Origin: Lentisphaera marina
GTDB taxonomy: Bacteria > Verrucomicrobiota > Lentisphaeria > Lentisphaerales > Lentisphaeraceae
Assembly (NCBI RefSeq): GCF_028745505.1
Contig: NZ_JAQZZL010000001.1
Location: 2,353,818-2,417,817 of the forward strand
Length of the DNA stretch: 64,000 nucleotides
Reading direction: 5' to 3'
A program made the translations under genes and the position numbers. This document shows, one piece after another, positions 62,100 to 64,000 of this stretch (position 1 is the first letter of the stretch; every line of letters begins with the position of its first letter). The notes under the pieces were generated by a model that was not told the origin of the DNA, did no database searches, and saw only the letters and a list, made by a program, of their open reading frames with translations.

Positions 62100-62147
62100 A
62101 CGCCGAATTTGGATGCATTGGCGGCGCGTGGCATTTTGATGATTAAA
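62100..62147 (+). pseudogene. 48-bp scrap of a different sulfatase 5' region
   Basis: Reads TPNLDALAARGILMIK, the conserved segment between the metal-binding motif and the signature in sulfatases. It is joined out of order to the C-terminal break of the preceding pseudogene, so at least two rearrangements met here. Confidence 0.6.
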
Positions 62148-62152
62148 TCCTT

Positions 62153-62490
62153 TGCGCAATTCGCAATAATTTGAACGATATCCCATTCGGTCGGACCTGT
62201 GTTCGTGGGGTTGCACCCCGCACTGGATTAGGTCGGACCTACGGCCCTTGATTTTTTATCTAAATTCTATTCGTGGGGTTGCACCCCGCGCTGGATTCGG
62301 CCGGGCTTCCAGCCCTAGTTTTTTCAAGTAATAATCGCTATTATCTAATATTTAGGGCCTGCGGCCCTACCCATTCCAGCATGCACCGTTAGGTGCATGA
62401 CCAATTGCTAACCTTAATCCAAAGGCCATAGGTCCGATCTACTAAATTATGATAAAACCTTTCCGTGTCATTCCGTAATCTTCTGTGATT
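62153..62490. repeat. Hairpin mosaic element
   Basis: Starts with TTGCGCAATTCGCAATAATT, then GGTCGGACCTGTG, CGTGGGGTTGCACCCCGC (twice), GGTCGGACCTACGGCCC, CGGGCTTCCAGCCC, GGGCCTGCGGCCC, GCATGCACCGTTAGGTGC, AGGCCATAGGTCCGATC and ends TTTCCGTGTCATTCCGTAAT. Same word order as the 50.6 and 52.1 kb elements. Lies between the sulfatase debris and the convergent sulfatase gene; no gene within. Confidence 0.85.
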
Positions 62491-62524
62491 AAAGAAAAGG
62501 AAGTAAATAGAATATGATAAAGAA

Positions 62525-64000
62525 CTATTTTGCTTCGGGGTGTTCTGCCAGTATAGCTTTAAGTTCTTGAAGGACTGCAGGGTTCTTATCGGCGAGGTTT
62601 TCTGTCTCCAGTGGATCAATTTGGTAATCGTAAAGTTCGTAGTACACACCTTTGCTTTTCTTACTTTTCCATTCAACCATTCGATAACGATCTGTTCTAA
62701 TAGCTCGCCCCATGTAAGTTTTTGGATAGACATGGTAAGCATGATTTCTAATCTGCTTTTTCTCTCCTTTTAGTACGGAAGCAAAACTTTGACCATCTAT
62801 CTTGTGGGGACCTGATGGGATGGGTAAAGCTGCCAAATCAGCTAAGGTGGGATAGATATCGACTGTTTCGATAATTGCCTGCGTCGAACTTTTAGCCGCA
62901 ATATTTCGAGGGTCAACAAAAATCAGCGGTATCCTGGCCGACTCCTCGTAGTTACTGTGTTTTGTCCAAAAACCATTATGTCCCAGGTGATAACCGTGAT
63001 CACCCCAGAGCACAACAATGGTATTGTCACTTAACTTTAATTGATCAAGGGCTGACATAACTCTAGCTAACTGGGCATCCATATAAGTCAATGAAGCGTA
63101 GTACCCATGAATGAGAGTCCTTTCGGTTTCTTCATCCATTTCTTTCATTGAATTGATTGGCATATAATTCCCCAATTCACCTTTAAGTTCCGGCTTATAA
63201 GCAAATGTTGGAGCACCTTTAGGAGGCTTTCTATTTACTGCTAAAGGAAGCTTCTTTGGATCGTACATGTCCCAATATTTTGTAGGTGCACAAAAAGGTA
63301 AATGAGGTTTAGTGAAACCAACCATAAGGAAAAAAGGCTTTTTACTCTTTTTGGCTTCTTGTAGTCGTTTGATTGCCTCATCAGCTATTCGCCCATCTGC
63401 ATAGGCATTATCCTGAACGTCAGCTTTTTCCCAGGCTGCCCCCGGCAAAAGACCTTTTTGAGGCTTGTTTGAAAACAAAGCTTCCTCACGACTCATTTTT
63501 CCACCATTGCTTTCCTCAAGAAGGTACTCTATGGGCGATTCTTTTTGAAAAGGTACACTCCAGGAAAGCGGATCATTGACATTGCCATGACCAATGTGAA
63601 AGACTTTACCTACACCTTGTGAAATGTAGCCATGTTGCTTAAAAAACTGAGGTAAAGTAATCGCATTGGGAACTTTCTTTCTAAAAAATGTTCCGAGATT
63701 GTAGATGCCTAAAGTACTTGAGCGCGCTCCGGTCATAAGGTTATTTCTAGATGGAGCACATACAGCCTGATTGCAGTAGGCCATGTCAAAACGCATGCCC
63801 CGTGAGGCGAGATCATCGAGTCCGGGGGACTTCACAAAAGTATCACCGTAGGCTCCAAATGAAGGTTTAAGATCATCAACTAAGAAAACTAAAACATTAG
63901 GTTTTTGAGCACCCGATAAAGTGGTGATCAATAGAAATACCTGAATCCGTGAGCTGATCTTAAAAAACAGCTTAAAAACAAGAAAACCTGTTGGTTTATA
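62525..64000 (-). CDS. Iduronate-2-sulfatase-like sulfatase (5' end beyond the window)
   Basis: The frame is open to the window edge. The TTG at 63931 would give MITTLSGAQKPN with no signal peptide, whereas the codons before it (FLVFKLFFKISSRIQVFLLI) form a hydrophobic export-like segment, so the true start is probably upstream of base 64000. Motifs: KPNVLVFLVDDLKPSFGAYG, canonical VCAPSRNNLMTGARSS, VGFTKPHLPFCAPTKYWDMY, VLWGDHGYHLGHNGFWTKHS, which is the iduronate-2-sulfatase-like arrangement, and YELYDYQIDPLETENLADKN. Intact over the visible 490 codons. Convergent with the mosaic and pseudogenes to its left. The broken gene at 19160 belongs to the same subgroup. Confidence 0.92.
   Translation of the reverse strand, partial: YKPTGFLVFKLFFKISSRIQVFLLITTLSGAQKPNVLVFLVDDLKPSFGAYGDTFVKSPGLDDLASRGMRFDMAYCNQAVCAPSRNNLMTGARSSTLGIYNLGTFFRKKVPNAITLPQFFKQHGYISQGVGKVFHIGHGNVNDPLSWSVPFQKESPIEYLLEESNGGKMSREEALFSNKPQKGLLPGAAWEKADVQDNAYADGRIADEAIKRLQEAKKSKKPFFLMVGFTKPHLPFCAPTKYWDMYDPKKLPLAVNRKPPKGAPTFAYKPELKGELGNYMPINSMKEMDEETERTLIHGYYASLTYMDAQLARVMSALDQLKLSDNTIVVLWGDHGYHLGHNGFWTKHSNYEESARIPLIFVDPRNIAAKSSTQAIIETVDIYPTLADLAALPIPSGPHKIDGQSFASVLKGEKKQIRNHAYHVYPKTYMGRAIRTDRYRMVEWKSKKSKGVYYELYDYQIDPLETENLADKNPAVLQELKAILAEHPEAK

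Overview
The window reads as part of a genome of a marine polysaccharide-degrading bacterium of the PVC superphylum, most likely a Lentisphaera-like member of Lentisphaerota. This is inferred from gene content: about thirteen sulfatase genes or remnants, GH88/GH105-type unsaturated uronyl hydrolases, ECF sigma factors with FecR or Ser/Thr kinase partners, DUF1549/DUF1501/DUF1552 proteins, propeller-cytochrome 'membrane-bound dehydrogenases', prepilin-like proteins and moderate-to-low GC. No rRNA, tRNA or CRISPR array was seen.

Layout. 0.1-6.5 kb: secreted EF-hand protein, LamG/DUF1080-like protein, EF-hand esterase, a minus-strand sulfatase, then repeats and a ThuA gene fragment. 7-20.3 kb: a PAS-AraC regulator diverging from a polysaccharide operon (double-Rossmann FAD protein, three GH105 paralogs, four sulfatases, one of them broken). 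20.5-26.2 kb: prepilin-like protein, two sulfatases, and a glycosidase-like protein with calcium-binding repeats. 26.2-28.1 kb: IS110-family element and a hairpin-rich repeat. 28.1-36.4 kb: ECF sigma/FecR pair, divergent DUF1549-DUF1501 pair, ECF sigma/kinase pair. 36.5-43.5 kb: propeller-cytochrome protein, sulfatase, interrupted prepilin-like gene, short DUF1552 protein, LamG-like paralog. 43.6-47.7 kb: second identical IS110 copy, a group II intron and a RAYT transposase, all joined at REP-like palindromes. 48-55.2 kb: proline-rich toroid protein, a sulfatase/esterase chimera, a DUF2975-HTH pair, sulfatase and ThuA protein. 55.2-56.6 kb: IS3-type element. 56.7-64 kb: propeller-cytochrome-DUF1080 protein, two sulfatase pseudogenes, hairpin repeat, and a minus-strand sulfatase running off the window edge.

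How it fits together. Exported sulfatases would remove sulfate esters and GH105 enzymes would hydrolyse unsaturated uronic acids left by lyases (none is present here), so the polymer is probably a sulfated uronate-containing polysaccharide; its identity cannot be read from the sequence. Two bipartite upstream motifs recur: GGCAGGTTTT with AAAT exactly 20 nt from its first base (four sites, one upstream of the ECF sigma gene at 29.9 kb, suggesting autoregulation), and CTGTAAAGAAA-N13-CCG (six sites). Both resemble ECF-type promoters and would tie scattered genes into regulons.

The most unusual aspect is genome plasticity: a REP-like palindrome family with a likely mobilising RAYT that carries the palindrome inside its own coding region, a group II intron inserted exactly at the edge of one palindrome, two IS110 copies abutting palindromes, larger mosaics of short hairpins, segmental duplications, and many truncated, fused or frameshifted sulfatase genes.
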